Source of the DNA: Nitrospira sp. | GTDB lineage: Bacteria; Nitrospirota; Nitrospiria; Nitrospirales; Nitrospiraceae | Assembly (NCBI GenBank): GCA_015904075.1 | Contig: JABMDH010000042.1 | Coordinates: forward strand, 9,925-28,531 | Reading direction: 5' to 3' | DNA: 18,607 bases | In this document: positions 7,189-15,022 of the stretch, in pieces | Numbering within the stretch: the first letter of the stretch is position 1 | Layout of the letters: each line of letters opens with the position of its first letter | Translations under genes and position numbers: made by a program | The notes under the pieces: generated by a model | The model's input: the letters and a program-made list of their open reading frames with translations, nothing else | Told to the model about the DNA's origin: nothing | The model's database searches: none

Positions 7189-7619
7189 GGATTCAGCCGC
7201 GGTGTGGTTGATCTGCATGGGGCGGAGGATGCGTCGGGTACAGACCGTTCCTGTTGCGCGTCCAGTATCGGTTCCAGCTTCGCAGGCGAATAGGTCGGAG
7301 GTTTCATCCATTTGCCATCAGCACGTTTGTAGCCGCCGACCTTGCTCAGGTTCGACCGATGGACTTCCTGGAAGACGGGTGCCATGTCGATTCCATACGA
7401 GACCGCCGTGCCGTAGACCACGTATAGTAAGTCGGCCATTTCTTTGGCGATCGATGCCAGATTTCCCGTCGCCATCGACTCTTTCAACTCGTCGAATTCT
7501 TCTTGGATGAGGCGAACACGAAGTTGCTGGGTCTCGTCCGGTAGATTCGTAGGGGCAGTCCGGATCAGGATGTCGAATTTCCGGTGAAAGTCCTGGACCA
7601 TCGTTTGTTCGTCGATCAT
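7185..7619 (-). CDS. MazG-like nucleotide pyrophosphohydrolase (all-alpha NTP-PPase)
   Basis: Predicted 144-aa member of the MazG/HisE/dCTPase superfamily. The Mg-binding motif EExxE...ExxD is seen as E40-E41-x-x-E44 and E60-x-x-D63, within two helices (RLIQEEFDELKESM and ASIAKEMADLLYVVYGTA). Such enzymes hydrolyse (d)NTPs to the monophosphate and pyrophosphate and may clean non-canonical nucleotides from the pool. HDGYKR-type dimer features are replaced here by SKVGGYKRADGKWMKPPTY, commonly seen in this subgroup. The last ~25 residues are a low-complexity tail. ATG 7619 has AAGGAG (minus strand, 7630-7625) with a 5-nt spacer, overlapping the rmuC stop codon; only 9 nt separate the two genes. 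The stop overlaps the PilZ gene start. The exact nucleotide substrate cannot be read from sequence. Confidence 0.82.
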   Translation of the reverse strand: MIDEQTMVQDFHRKFDILIRTAPTNLPDETQQLRVRLIQEEFDELKESMATGNLASIAKEMADLLYVVYGTAVSYGIDMAPVFQEVHRSNLSKVGGYKRADGKWMKPPTYSPAKLEPILDAQQERSVPDASSAPCRSTTPRLNP

Positions 7620-7628
7620 GCAGTCTCC

Positions 7629-8987
7629 TTAGTCGGTCTCAAACGGCAAGGTTTTGCGTGGAACGATTTCTGCCGCTTCGAGTTGCGGGATCTCTTTGTC
7701 AGACGAGACGCCTAACTCCTTGAATCGGCGCGCGGCCGGTAGAATCCTTGTCTCCAGCGACCCCACCGCGCGATTGTAGGCCGACACACTCTTGCCCAAG
7801 GCTTGTCCGACGTCGTTTACATGCTCGGCAAACACCGCCATGCGTTCATAGAGTTCTTTCCCAAGTCGGCCTGCTTCTTCGGCATGGGTATTCAATTGTT
7901 GCTGCCCCCAGCCATAGGCCACGGCGCGGAGCAATGCGACGAGCGTTGCCGGAGTCGCCAGGACGACTCCGCGCGCAAATCCTTCTTCGATAAGGCGAGG
8001 GTCTTGATCCAGTGCGGCTCCGAGGAACTGTTCGCCGGGGAGAAACAGTACAACGAATTCCGGCGCGCGACCGAACTGCGACCAGTAGGCCTTCAACGAT
8101 AATTCATCCATCCGGTGCCGCACCTGCTCGGCGTGGCGGCGCAACGCATCCGCGCGTTGCGCCTCGTCGCGCGCGTCATGCGCGTCGAGATAGGCCGCGA
8201 GCACGGTCTTGGCATCGACGATGATCTGACGACCTCCCGGCAGTTGCACGACCATGTCGGGGCGAAAGCGGCCGTCTTCTCCGGTGATGGATTGCTGCTC
8301 GACAAAGTCGCAGTGCCCCACCATTCCGGCAAGTTCGACCACCCGCTTCAGCGTGATTTCACCCCATTGGCCCCGCACCGTCGGTGCGCGCAGCGCTTTC
8401 ACCAGATTGCCCGTTTCCTGTTGCAACCGCTGGTGCGATTCCGCCAGCGACTTCAGATGCTGATCCAGCCCGCCATACGCCGACTGGCGTGATTGTTCCA
8501 GGAGGCGCATGTGTTCGTCATACCGTTGCAACGATTCATGCAGCGGGCGCACCAGGCCATCGATCGCTTGCTGTCGTTGGGCCAGTTCCCCTTCCGCTTT
8601 GACGTGGAGGGCTTCAAAGGAAACGGCGGCCAGTTTCAGGAACGCCTCGTTGTTTTGTTTGAGTGCTTCGCCGGACAGAGCCTGGAATGAGCCGAGCAGT
8701 TCCTGGCGCGCCTGGTCAAGCAACGTCGTCTGATCGGCGAGTTGCTTCGTTACATCTTCAATTCTGGTCTCGGCGGCAGTTCGCGCTTGTTGAGCTTCGG
8801 CAAGCGCTTGGCGGACCATGGCCTCCTCTTGCCGTTCACGATCCAATTGTCTCCGCAGCTCATCGGCCGTTGCTTCGGCTCGCTGGGATGCAGCGCGCAA
8901 GCGGCTTGTGACCCAGAGGCCCGCAAGCAGGCCGCCAAGAAACAGTCCGACGACGAGGCTCGCTGTGAGGGGGATGATCTCACTCAC
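7629..8987 (-). CDS. rmuC: DNA recombination protein RmuC homologue
   Basis: RmuC-family protein of 452 aa, thought to limit recombination or inversion between short repeats and predicted to have a restriction-like nuclease core. Residues 5-27 form an N-terminal membrane anchor. Residues ~30-165 are Ala/Glu/Gln/Arg-rich and predicted coiled coil. The conserved domain follows, with RGQWGEITLKRVVELAGM (about 205-222), the putative nuclease motif RPD (D244) ... IVDAK (D258, K260), then FLPGEQFLGAAL and GVVLATPATLVALLRAVAYGW. The start is GTG 8987, with no strong Shine-Dalgarno; it gives the expected anchor immediately. It is first in an rmuC - MazG-like - PilZ operon, with a 17-nt-spaced promoter upstream (9095-9067). 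The family assignment is secure; biochemical activity is poorly established for the family. Confidence 0.94.
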   Translation of the reverse strand: MSEIIPLTASLVVGLFLGGLLAGLWVTSRLRAASQRAEATADELRRQLDRERQEEAMVRQALAEAQQARTAAETRIEDVTKQLADQTTLLDQARQELLGSFQALSGEALKQNNEAFLKLAAVSFEALHVKAEGELAQRQQAIDGLVRPLHESLQRYDEHMRLLEQSRQSAYGGLDQHLKSLAESHQRLQQETGNLVKALRAPTVRGQWGEITLKRVVELAGMVGHCDFVEQQSITGEDGRFRPDMVVQLPGGRQIIVDAKTVLAAYLDAHDARDEAQRADALRRHAEQVRHRMDELSLKAYWSQFGRAPEFVVLFLPGEQFLGAALDQDPRLIEEGFARGVVLATPATLVALLRAVAYGWGQQQLNTHAEEAGRLGKELYERMAVFAEHVNDVGQALGKSVSAYNRAVGSLETRILPAARRFKELGVSSDKEIPQLEAAEIVPRKTLPFETD

Positions 8988-9066
8988 AGGCTGGCTGCTC
9001 CGTCTGAGTTTTGAGTGGCCCTATCATTGGGTGTAAAGAGGCAAGAACTACTGCAAGTGGGCGCGA

Positions 9067-9095
9067 ATACTACTGAAATACGTGGGAAAGGTCAA
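9067..9095 (-). promoter_or_regulatory. Sigma70-like promoter for the rmuC operon
   Basis: On the minus strand TTGACC (9095-9090) and TAGTAT (9072-9067) are separated by exactly 17 nt, matching the consensus at 5/6 and 4/6 positions. The expected start of transcription is near 9060, giving a leader of about 73 nt before GTG 8987. It lies in the 166-nt gap after the dikinase stop, so rmuC probably has its own transcript. Confidence 0.55.
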
Positions 9096-9153
9096 GGATC
9101 AGAGAAGCTCCATCTAATCGGCTCTGGTCGGTGAGTACGCTATGGAATGACCA

Positions 9154-10218
9154 TCATGAACGTGGTTCCATATCGATGGTTCCCGCCCTTGCATCCAGCC
9201 GTACGAGTCGCCCTTCTGGTAGCCGTGTCATGGCCCCTTCGACGTTGGCTACCGTTGGGAGCCCATATTCACGGGCAATGATAGCGCCATGAGACAGCGT
9301 GCCCCCCATTTCCACGATGAGTCCTCCGGCGACACCGAAAAGCGGGGCCATGCCGGGGTCGATGACGGGAGCCACCATGATATCTCCTGGTGTCACCTTG
9401 CCCCAATCAGTCAACGACTGGATGAGGCGAATCGGTCCCACTACGGATCCTGCGCTGATAGGCAGGCCGGACAACCGGCCGGTTTCGTTACGGCGATCAG
9501 AGGAGGGGTGTGCTCGGCTTGCTGTTTCCCAATCACGAACAGTATCGGGGACCTGCACCGTTGCATTGCGGTTCCGCTCTGTTCGACGTGCGGCAATCGC
9601 GGCTCGCCAGTCACGCTGTTCTCCCGCCGCCAGTGCGGCACGGTCCTCGATCGTCAGAAAAAAGATATCGTCCCGGGTATCACACAAACCGTCCGTAACC
9701 AGAAGATCTCCAAGGTGCAGCAATAAATTGCGGGCCGCTGCCGAGTAGTACATCAAGTGATGGCGATTGGCTTCGCGCAGGGCGAAAAACCGGCAGAGCC
9801 GGCGATACCACCAGGAGAAGATCACCCATCGATCCAGGCGCAGGCGTTGTTTGATGGTTCGCAATGCCGTCGTTCTGATCGTTTCCTGGCGGGAAAGAAT
9901 CGTCTTTCGATCGGGTGAGGGTGCGCGTATCTGTATGCGCAGGACCGCCAAAATGGCTTCAGGGTTGTCGGCTATGCGGGGTGACATGACATCGGACTCA
10001 CCCAATCCGCGATGGCCGTAGTCGTCCACGTAGGATTCGAATGCGCGAAGGAATTCCGTCCCCTTGAGGACCTGCTGAAACTCAGACGGGCTCCATGGGT
10101 CTGCGGAGAAATATGCTTCGGTTGCGGGCTCACTGCGCGCAAGCTCTGTCAGATCCGCGAGACGGAAAATCTGCTGTGCGCTGATGACTGTGCCTTGCCC
10201 TTGCAAGGCGTCGTTCAA
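9154..10218 (-). CDS. C-terminal part of a split PEP-synthase/rifampin-phosphotransferase-like dikinase (central domain end + phosphohistidine domain)
   Basis: This open frame of 354 codons continues the 10258-11787 gene in the same frame after an in-frame TGA (10260-10258). Its first ~240 residues resemble the helical middle domain of rifampin-phosphotransferase-like enzymes (REANRHHLMYYSAAARNLLL, then GLCDTRDDIFFLTIED). The C-terminal ~100 residues are the swivelling phosphohistidine domain, with the catalytic His in GGTLSHGAIIAREYGLP; counted over the joined frame it is residue 833. There is no PEP-binding TIM barrel after it, so this is not classical PpsA. The start given is TTG 10218, which has GGAGG (minus strand, 10229-10225) with a 6-nt spacer, so independent translation is conceivable. 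Otherwise it is the dead 3' part of an interrupted gene. Confidence 0.72.
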   Translation of the reverse strand: MNDALQGQGTVISAQQIFRLADLTELARSEPATEAYFSADPWSPSEFQQVLKGTEFLRAFESYVDDYGHRGLGESDVMSPRIADNPEAILAVLRIQIRAPSPDRKTILSRQETIRTTALRTIKQRLRLDRWVIFSWWYRRLCRFFALREANRHHLMYYSAAARNLLLHLGDLLVTDGLCDTRDDIFFLTIEDRAALAAGEQRDWRAAIAARRTERNRNATVQVPDTVRDWETASRAHPSSDRRNETGRLSGLPISAGSVVGPIRLIQSLTDWGKVTPGDIMVAPVIDPGMAPLFGVAGGLIVEMGGTLSHGAIIAREYGLPTVANVEGAMTRLPEGRLVRLDARAGTIDMEPRS

Positions 10219-10227
10219 GAGCGTCCT

Positions 10228-10257
10228 CCAGTCCGATCCCAGCCAGTCCGATCCCAG
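10228..10257. repeat. Perfect 15-bp tandem duplication next to the in-frame TGA
   Basis: On the minus strand CTGGGATCGGACTGG occurs twice in tandem, at 10257-10243 and 10242-10228, encoding LGSDW twice in the frame of the dikinase. It starts immediately after the TGA codon. The bases before it, including the TGA, resemble a degraded third copy (9 of 15 positions), in which the TGA stands where the other copies have TGG. Confidence 0.9.
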
Positions 10258-11787
10258 TCAGTGCGGCAGCAGCTGATCCAGGGCGTGAAGACTTTGTGCC
10301 ACTCCGCCGGCGATCCCGAATGTCAGTTCGTGTGTATCAAGCCAGGTGCCCAACTCATCGAGATGCCGAATGGTGTCGTGAAACGACAGGGCTTCGGCCC
10401 TGTGAGAGGTGTATCGCTTAGCCATCTCTTGCATGTCGGCAAACCAGCGGTCTCCGTTGGCGACGGCCCGCCTCATTTCGATCAGCATGAGAATCCCCGC
10501 CCGTATGAAGGCAAGCCAGCCGATCGGCTGGACGGACGGTGCGATTTCGATCGGTTCTCCCCCCATATGCTCGGACAACAGGGACGGGTTGCCGCGCAAT
10601 TGTGCAACCAGCGAATGAAAGAGGGTCACATTCAAATAGGGGCGGCCATGGAGGATGCGTGTGGACGTCAGCCCTTCGGGAATGTGGCAGCCGAGCCGTC
10701 GATAGGGCGCGACGATATGCTCCTTCATGAACAGTTCAAGAAACGAAAGTCCCAACGGGCTCGGCAGTTCGGGCATCGTTTCCTTGAAATTCGCGCGCGA
10801 CCATTCGCAATCGTCATCGGTTAAGTCAGCTGAGGGGCGAACGCCGGTAATGGGACGCGCTTGCAATGTCCAGAGGGTATGGGAATCGATCGCCCATTCG
10901 AGATCGACCGGATACCCGAACGCCTGCTCAGCCTTCTTGGCCGTGCGCGCGAGTTCAAACAGCTGCTCGTCGGAGAGCGACGACTGCATTCGCGCCGATT
11001 CGGGAATCGTTTCCTGGTGTAACCCTTCCTCGGCGGTGATCAACCGTTGCGACTTGGAGGCGATGATACGCCGCCGGATCCTGGCCGGCTGCTGATCTGC
11101 GCCCATCTCGACGACATAGTGGTCTGGCGTGACCTGCCCATCAACCAATGGCGCCGCCAAGCCCGGCACCGCGTTCACGGCGACATGGAACGAACGCCCT
11201 GTGACCGGATGGATTGAATAGGCGACTCCGGAGGTCTGTGCATCAAGCAGGGGCTGAATGACCACTGCCATGGCGGGAACGGTTTGATGACCGATCCGCT
11301 CAACGGTGTATCGCACGACAGCCTCTTGCCAGAGCGAGGCCCAGAGGTCCTTGATCGCGGCATCGATCTGAGAGAGGGAAAGGCCCAGGTGAGTGCGGTA
11401 GAGACCGGCAAAACTTGTGCGTCCGGCGTCTTCGTTGGTGGCCGATGAACGGACTGCCCAGCGTTGGTTGGACGGGCGAGCGAGTGTCTGGAGTTCAGTC
11501 AGCCATTGCGTTGAAAGGAACGAACTGTCTACCTGCCTGATTTGAGCCTGACAGTCGCTTAGTGCCGACGCGCGTGCCTGTCCTGACAGGGCGCAGGCGT
11601 TCCGCCATTGCTCGTCTGCTGAAAAATCCGAACGCCGCAGACTCTGGTCGTAGGCTTCGGTCGTGACACAGATACCGGGAGGAACAGGAAATCCTGCCGT
11701 GATAAGCCGGGCCAAGCCGAGGGCCTTGCCTCCAACGAGTGCAAGGTCGGTGCAATGGATGAGAGGAAGGACGAAAGGACGCGTCAT
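10258..11787 (-). CDS. N-terminal part of a split PEP-synthase/rifampin-phosphotransferase-like dikinase (ATP-grasp domain + central domain start)
   Basis: A 509-residue frame from ATG 11787 to TGA 10260-10258. The first ~330 residues are the PPDK/PEP-synthase nucleotide-binding domain: LVGGKALGLARL (18-29), GFPVPPGICVTTEAY, WAVRSSATNEDAGRTSFAGLY, QPLLDAQTSGVAYSIHP and the closing DLEWAID...LWTLQARPI. The rest begins the variable middle domain, which selects the phosphate acceptor in rifampin phosphotransferases. The joined frame with 9154-10218 would be 877 codons, close to that family's usual length of about 865. As it stands this half lacks the phosphohistidine domain, so it could not complete a dikinase reaction alone. 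It follows the glycerate kinase gene by 15 nt, suggesting an operon. The acceptor (antibiotic, metabolite or pyruvate) cannot be read from sequence. Confidence 0.82.
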   Translation of the reverse strand: MTRPFVLPLIHCTDLALVGGKALGLARLITAGFPVPPGICVTTEAYDQSLRRSDFSADEQWRNACALSGQARASALSDCQAQIRQVDSSFLSTQWLTELQTLARPSNQRWAVRSSATNEDAGRTSFAGLYRTHLGLSLSQIDAAIKDLWASLWQEAVVRYTVERIGHQTVPAMAVVIQPLLDAQTSGVAYSIHPVTGRSFHVAVNAVPGLAAPLVDGQVTPDHYVVEMGADQQPARIRRRIIASKSQRLITAEEGLHQETIPESARMQSSLSDEQLFELARTAKKAEQAFGYPVDLEWAIDSHTLWTLQARPITGVRPSADLTDDDCEWSRANFKETMPELPSPLGLSFLELFMKEHIVAPYRRLGCHIPEGLTSTRILHGRPYLNVTLFHSLVAQLRGNPSLLSEHMGGEPIEIAPSVQPIGWLAFIRAGILMLIEMRRAVANGDRWFADMQEMAKRYTSHRAEALSFHDTIRHLDELGTWLDTHELTFGIAGGVAQSLHALDQLLPH

Positions 11788-11802
11788 CGAGGCGGATAGT
11801 AC

Positions 11803-13140
11803 CTACAGGAGGAGGAGGACGTAAAGGTCGTTGACGTTGGTGCCTGTGGGTCCGGTGTGGATGTGGCAGCCCAGGGCTTTCAAAGCCGAGTAGGTGTTAT
11901 GCCGCCGGAGCGCCGAGCGAAGATCGACGCCGCGGGTTTTAGCTCGTGCCAGGGTTTTGCCGGAGATGACTGCGCCTGCCATCTCAGTCGGACCATCGGT
12001 CCCGTCTGTTCCGATCGCCGCCAGCCAGGCATTGGGAATCCCGTCAAGGTCGAACGCGGCTACAGCGGCGAATTCCTGCGCCCGTCCGCCTTTGCCTCGC
12101 CCTGTCACGGTGACGGTCGGTTCCCCTCCGGCAACGATGCAGACCGGGCGCATCGATTGCTTTCTTCCTACGGTGTAGGGCTTGGCCAGGCGGGTAAACC
12201 GATGTGCCGTGTCTTGCGCCTCTCCCGCCAGCGCAGTCGGAGAGAGTATAGTCCGAAGACCTGCCGATTGAGCGGCGTGGACAACAGCGCGGAGCATGCC
12301 GCTGTTGTTGCCGACGATGTGATGTTGCACGCGATGCAGTCTTTTCGAACCGGCTTTCAGCGTCTCCGATGCCCGTCCATGCCGCCCTGCCAGCAGATGA
12401 CGGCGGATGGCCTCGGGAACGGTCGACCAGAGTCCATACCGACGCAATACGTCGATCGCGTCAGCGAATGTTGTCGAATCGGGCGCCGTTGGACCGGAGC
12501 CGATTGTGCCGAGGTCATCGCCGATGACATCCGAAAGAATAAGCGTAACGATCGTTGCCTGTGTGGAAACGGTAAGACCGCCGCCCTTCAGCAGGGACAG
12601 ATGTTTTCTGACCGCATTCATCTCGTGGATCGTTGCGCCGCCCCGGAGGAGTAGCCGCGTCGTGTGCTGCTTGTTGGCCAGCGTCACCCCCGGCACAGGG
12701 GCGGGTAACAGACTTGATGCCCCTCCCGATAACAGCACGAACAGCAGATCGCGAGGAGTGAGGTCCTGGATCACTGTCCGAAGCCGTTCAGCAGCCATGA
12801 GCCCTGCATGGTCAGGAACCGGGTGGGCGGCTTCGACAACCCTGATCCGTTCAGTGGGGACGCCATGGCCTGTTTTGACGACAATGAACCCGCCGTCCAG
12901 CCGTGATCCCAGAATATGCTCCAGTGCTTGCGCCATTCGCGCCGATGCTTTGCCTGCGCCGACTGCGAATACTCGATTGAAGCGAGCCAGGTCGTAGGTT
13001 TTGCGGCCCACCCGTACGGACTGCCCTGTGCGAGAAACGGATTGGAGAATCGTATGGTAGGGATCAGCCGCATGGAGCCCTGCAGCGATCAGCTTCCGGA
13101 GAAGCGATCGCGCAGGGGAACCGGGTAGGCGTATCGGCAT
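11803..13140 (-). CDS. Glycerate 2-kinase (DUF4147/MOFRL family)
   Basis: Predicted 445-aa enzyme phosphorylating D-glycerate to 2-phosphoglycerate, a link from glyoxylate or serine-type carbon flow to glycolysis. The N-terminal DUF4147 domain shows VFAVGAGKAS (57-66), FIVVKTGHGVP, AAHPVPD, LLSGGASSLLPAP and the NAVRKHLSLLKGGGL segment, followed by LSDVIGDDLGTIGSGPTAPD. The C-terminal MOFRL domain carries CIVAGGEPTVTVTGRGKGGRAQEFA and IGTDGTDGPTEMAGAVI. All family landmarks are present, so it is probably active. Some members were first annotated as hydroxypyruvate reductase TtuD. It begins at ATG 13140, 15 nt after the lytic transglycosylase stop, without a visible Shine-Dalgarno, and ends 15 nt before the dikinase start. 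The three genes probably share one transcript, although the transglycosylase has no clear metabolic link. Confidence 0.92.
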   Translation of the reverse strand: MPIRLPGSPARSLLRKLIAAGLHAADPYHTILQSVSRTGQSVRVGRKTYDLARFNRVFAVGAGKASARMAQALEHILGSRLDGGFIVVKTGHGVPTERIRVVEAAHPVPDHAGLMAAERLRTVIQDLTPRDLLFVLLSGGASSLLPAPVPGVTLANKQHTTRLLLRGGATIHEMNAVRKHLSLLKGGGLTVSTQATIVTLILSDVIGDDLGTIGSGPTAPDSTTFADAIDVLRRYGLWSTVPEAIRRHLLAGRHGRASETLKAGSKRLHRVQHHIVGNNSGMLRAVVHAAQSAGLRTILSPTALAGEAQDTAHRFTRLAKPYTVGRKQSMRPVCIVAGGEPTVTVTGRGKGGRAQEFAAVAAFDLDGIPNAWLAAIGTDGTDGPTEMAGAVISGKTLARAKTRGVDLRSALRRHNTYSALKALGCHIHTGPTGTNVNDLYVLLLL

Positions 13141-13155
13141 AGCGAGGAACGAGTA

Positions 13156-14184
13156 TTACGGCGTGATCTCTTGCTTAAAGCAACGATTCGGACAGGTTTG
13201 GCGGGGCACTCTGATTTGGTAGGTGCCATGCGGGAGCACGTCTTTCTTGAATTCAGGATTGAGCATCTTGAGTTCAAGGAAATAGGTGCCGAATTCCTCC
13301 GCGATGGAAGTCAGCGTCCGTTGTGACTCTTTTACATTTACTGTGATGGTTTCTGTCTCCAGCGGAATATACAGGTCTTTCTTGCTCAGGCCCAAATACT
13401 TCTCCGGCTGGGAATAAATTTCTTTGGCCGCGATGATTCTCGGCACATAGCGCATGGTCTCGCGTGGGCCGTGCATTTTCCAATAGTCGGTGATCTTTTG
13501 CTCTTTGAGCAGCTTACGGACTCGCTCTTCGCCGGCGTTGTAGGACGCCATGGCCAGGAACCAGTCATTCTGTCGAAAGTCTTTCAGGTATTGAAGATAC
13601 TTCACGGCTGCCTCGGTCGACATTTCAAGATTGCGGCGCTCATCACGGACTGCATCGCTCTTGAGCTGGTAGCGTCGACCGGTCGACGGGATGAATTGCC
13701 AGGGGCCCGAGGCTTTGGCTTTCGAGTACGCCGCCGAGATACATTTGCTTTCGACGAGCAGCATGTATTTCAGGTCGTCCGGCAGGCCGGCTTCGGCCAG
13801 TTGTTTCTCAGCCGGAGGGAAACAGCGTCCGGTCCGTTTGGCGAGGATGATGCTTTCGCCCTGATCTTCCAGAAATTGATAAAACTCGTACTCGATGCGT
13901 TCTCTGACCTGCCAGTTATCGAGCGGGACCGGCACGCCCGCGAAGGTAATTTTCTCCGGTAGCTTGAACGAGCTGAGGAAGAACCGCTCCCCGTCCCGCT
14001 TGATTTCCGGCAAGATCACCAAGCGATCTTCATGCTCAGCTTGTCCGTCCGCTGTATCAGGAAGCACGAGGTCTTTGTCGTCCTCGGTTTGATCTGAAGG
14101 GTGGGCCGCCGAAACCATTGTGGGCAGCACGAAACCGTTCAGCGTTATTGTGAATGCAAGGGCAAGTACCTGTAATGCAATCAT
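13156..14184 (-). CDS. Exported lytic transglycosylase, SLT domain (MltD-like) with C-terminal LysM-like region
   Basis: Predicted 342-aa periplasmic murein hydrolase that cleaves glycan strands to 1,6-anhydro-muropeptides. Residues 1-26 form a signal peptide with a likely cleavage after VSA. There is no lipobox Cys, unlike E. coli MltD. The SLT domain is at about 125-260: catalytic Glu145 in LLVESKC, then the SKAKASGPWQFIPSTGRRY block, AMASYNAGEERVRK, and the RETMRYVPRIIAAKEI helix. Residues ~280-330 (ITVNVKESQRTLTSIAEEFG...LKMLNPEF...YQIRVP) look like a divergent LysM peptidoglycan-binding repeat. ATG 14184 has AGGAG with a 7-nt spacer, a good site. It is divergent from the uracil-DNA glycosylase gene and leads the transglycosylase - glycerate kinase - dikinase cluster. 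The DRxxFxxSxKxP segment before the SLT domain is typical of this MltD-like group. Confidence 0.92.
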   Translation of the reverse strand: MIALQVLALAFTITLNGFVLPTMVSAAHPSDQTEDDKDLVLPDTADGQAEHEDRLVILPEIKRDGERFFLSSFKLPEKITFAGVPVPLDNWQVRERIEYEFYQFLEDQGESIILAKRTGRCFPPAEKQLAEAGLPDDLKYMLLVESKCISAAYSKAKASGPWQFIPSTGRRYQLKSDAVRDERRNLEMSTEAAVKYLQYLKDFRQNDWFLAMASYNAGEERVRKLLKEQKITDYWKMHGPRETMRYVPRIIAAKEIYSQPEKYLGLSKKDLYIPLETETITVNVKESQRTLTSIAEEFGTYFLELKMLNPEFKKDVLPHGTYQIRVPRQTCPNRCFKQEITP

Positions 14185-14305
14185 TCAGAGACTCCTATTC
14201 AGCACATCAAGAATACAAAGGGTGTAACGACCGCTCATGCTAGCAACAGACTCGGTAACCGGCAAGCGGAACGAGCTTCTCGTTCATGGTACACTGCCGT
14301 CTTCT

Positions 14306-14992
14306 ATGAAAACGCTGATGATGCTGAACGGCGCGATTACTGAGTGCACGGCCTGTACAAGGCTTGTGACCTATCGGCGCGCGATTGCAGAGACCAAACG
14401 GCGTCAGTTTATGGAGTGGACCTATTGGGGACGTCCGGTCCCTGGTTTCGGTGACTCCCGCGCGCGGCTCTATGTGCTGGGACTTGCTCCAGCTGCTCAC
14501 GGCGGGAATCGGACAGGACGGGTGTTTACCGGTGATCGAAGCGGGGATTGGCTGTACGAAGCGCTGTACCGGCATGGATTTGCCAATCAGGCGACATCGA
14601 TCCATCGAGATGACGGGTTGGTATTGACGGATTGCTACGTTGGCGCCACCGTGCGCTGTGCTCCGCCCGGAAATAAACCTGCACCGGATGAATTTGAACA
14701 TTGTAGCCGGTTCTTGCGTGACGAGTTGCAGCTTCTCAGGAAAGTCCGTGCGGTGGTGACATTGGGGAAGATTGCCTTCGACCACTACCTCAAAGCCTGT
14801 CGAGTAGAAGGACGTGAGATTCCATCTCCCGCCCCCAAGTTCGGCCATGGGGTCATATATCGCTTGCCGTGGGGGGTGACACTGCTCGGTTCGTATCACC
14901 CCAGTCAACAGAATACGTTTACAGGGAAACTGACTCGCCCCATGTTTCACTCGGTGTTCCGCAAGGCTCAACTGGCCATCGAGCGGACCTGA
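14306..14992 (+). CDS. Family 5 (UDGb-type) uracil-DNA glycosylase, iron-sulfur
   Basis: Predicted 228-aa DNA repair enzyme removing uracil (and, in this family, other deaminated bases) from DNA. Motif A, GLAPAAHGGNRTGRVFTGD (59-77), is diagnostic for family 5; as in that family, there is no Asp or Asn in the usual catalytic place. The second motif HPSQQNTFTGKLT begins at H198. Four cysteines, C14 and C17 (ECTACTRLV) with C118 (VRCAPP) and C133, fit the 4Fe-4S cluster ligands. The middle segment YWGRPVPGFGDSRARL is also typical. The frame opens earlier at ATG 14237 (251 aa), but starting at 14306 puts the first Cys about 14 residues from the N-terminus, as I recall for UDGb proteins; neither start has a good Shine-Dalgarno. 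The gene is divergent from the transglycosylase and convergent with transaldolase. Confidence 0.9.
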   Translation: MKTLMMLNGAITECTACTRLVTYRRAIAETKRRQFMEWTYWGRPVPGFGDSRARLYVLGLAPAAHGGNRTGRVFTGDRSGDWLYEALYRHGFANQATSIHRDDGLVLTDCYVGATVRCAPPGNKPAPDEFEHCSRFLRDELQLLRKVRAVVTLGKIAFDHYLKACRVEGREIPSPAPKFGHGVIYRLPWGVTLLGSYHPSQQNTFTGKLTRPMFHSVFRKAQLAIERT

Positions 14993-15022
14993 GCGGGCCC
15001 GCACAGTCGGGTTATCCTGAAC

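Noticed and set aside
10258..10260. TGA as a selenocysteine codon
   Set aside because: The family has no known selenocysteine here, the position is in a poorly conserved linker, and I see no convincing selenocysteine-insertion stem-loop. TGG-to-TGA change is simpler.
10012..10824. Plus-strand open frame of 270 codons opposite the dikinase
   Set aside because: It is the complement of sequence with clear PPDK-like coding and itself shows no family signature. It also spans the TGA region only by chance of frame.
9154..11787. Calling the dikinase PEP synthase (PpsA) or a rifampin resistance gene
   Set aside because: The PEP/pyruvate TIM barrel of PpsA is missing after the phosphohistidine domain, and the acceptor of the middle domain cannot be read from sequence. 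Only the architecture is claimed.
11857..12654. Plus-strand open frame of 265 codons opposite glycerate kinase
   Set aside because: The minus-strand glycerate kinase has all family motifs; the plus-strand product is Cys/Arg-rich and unlike any known protein.
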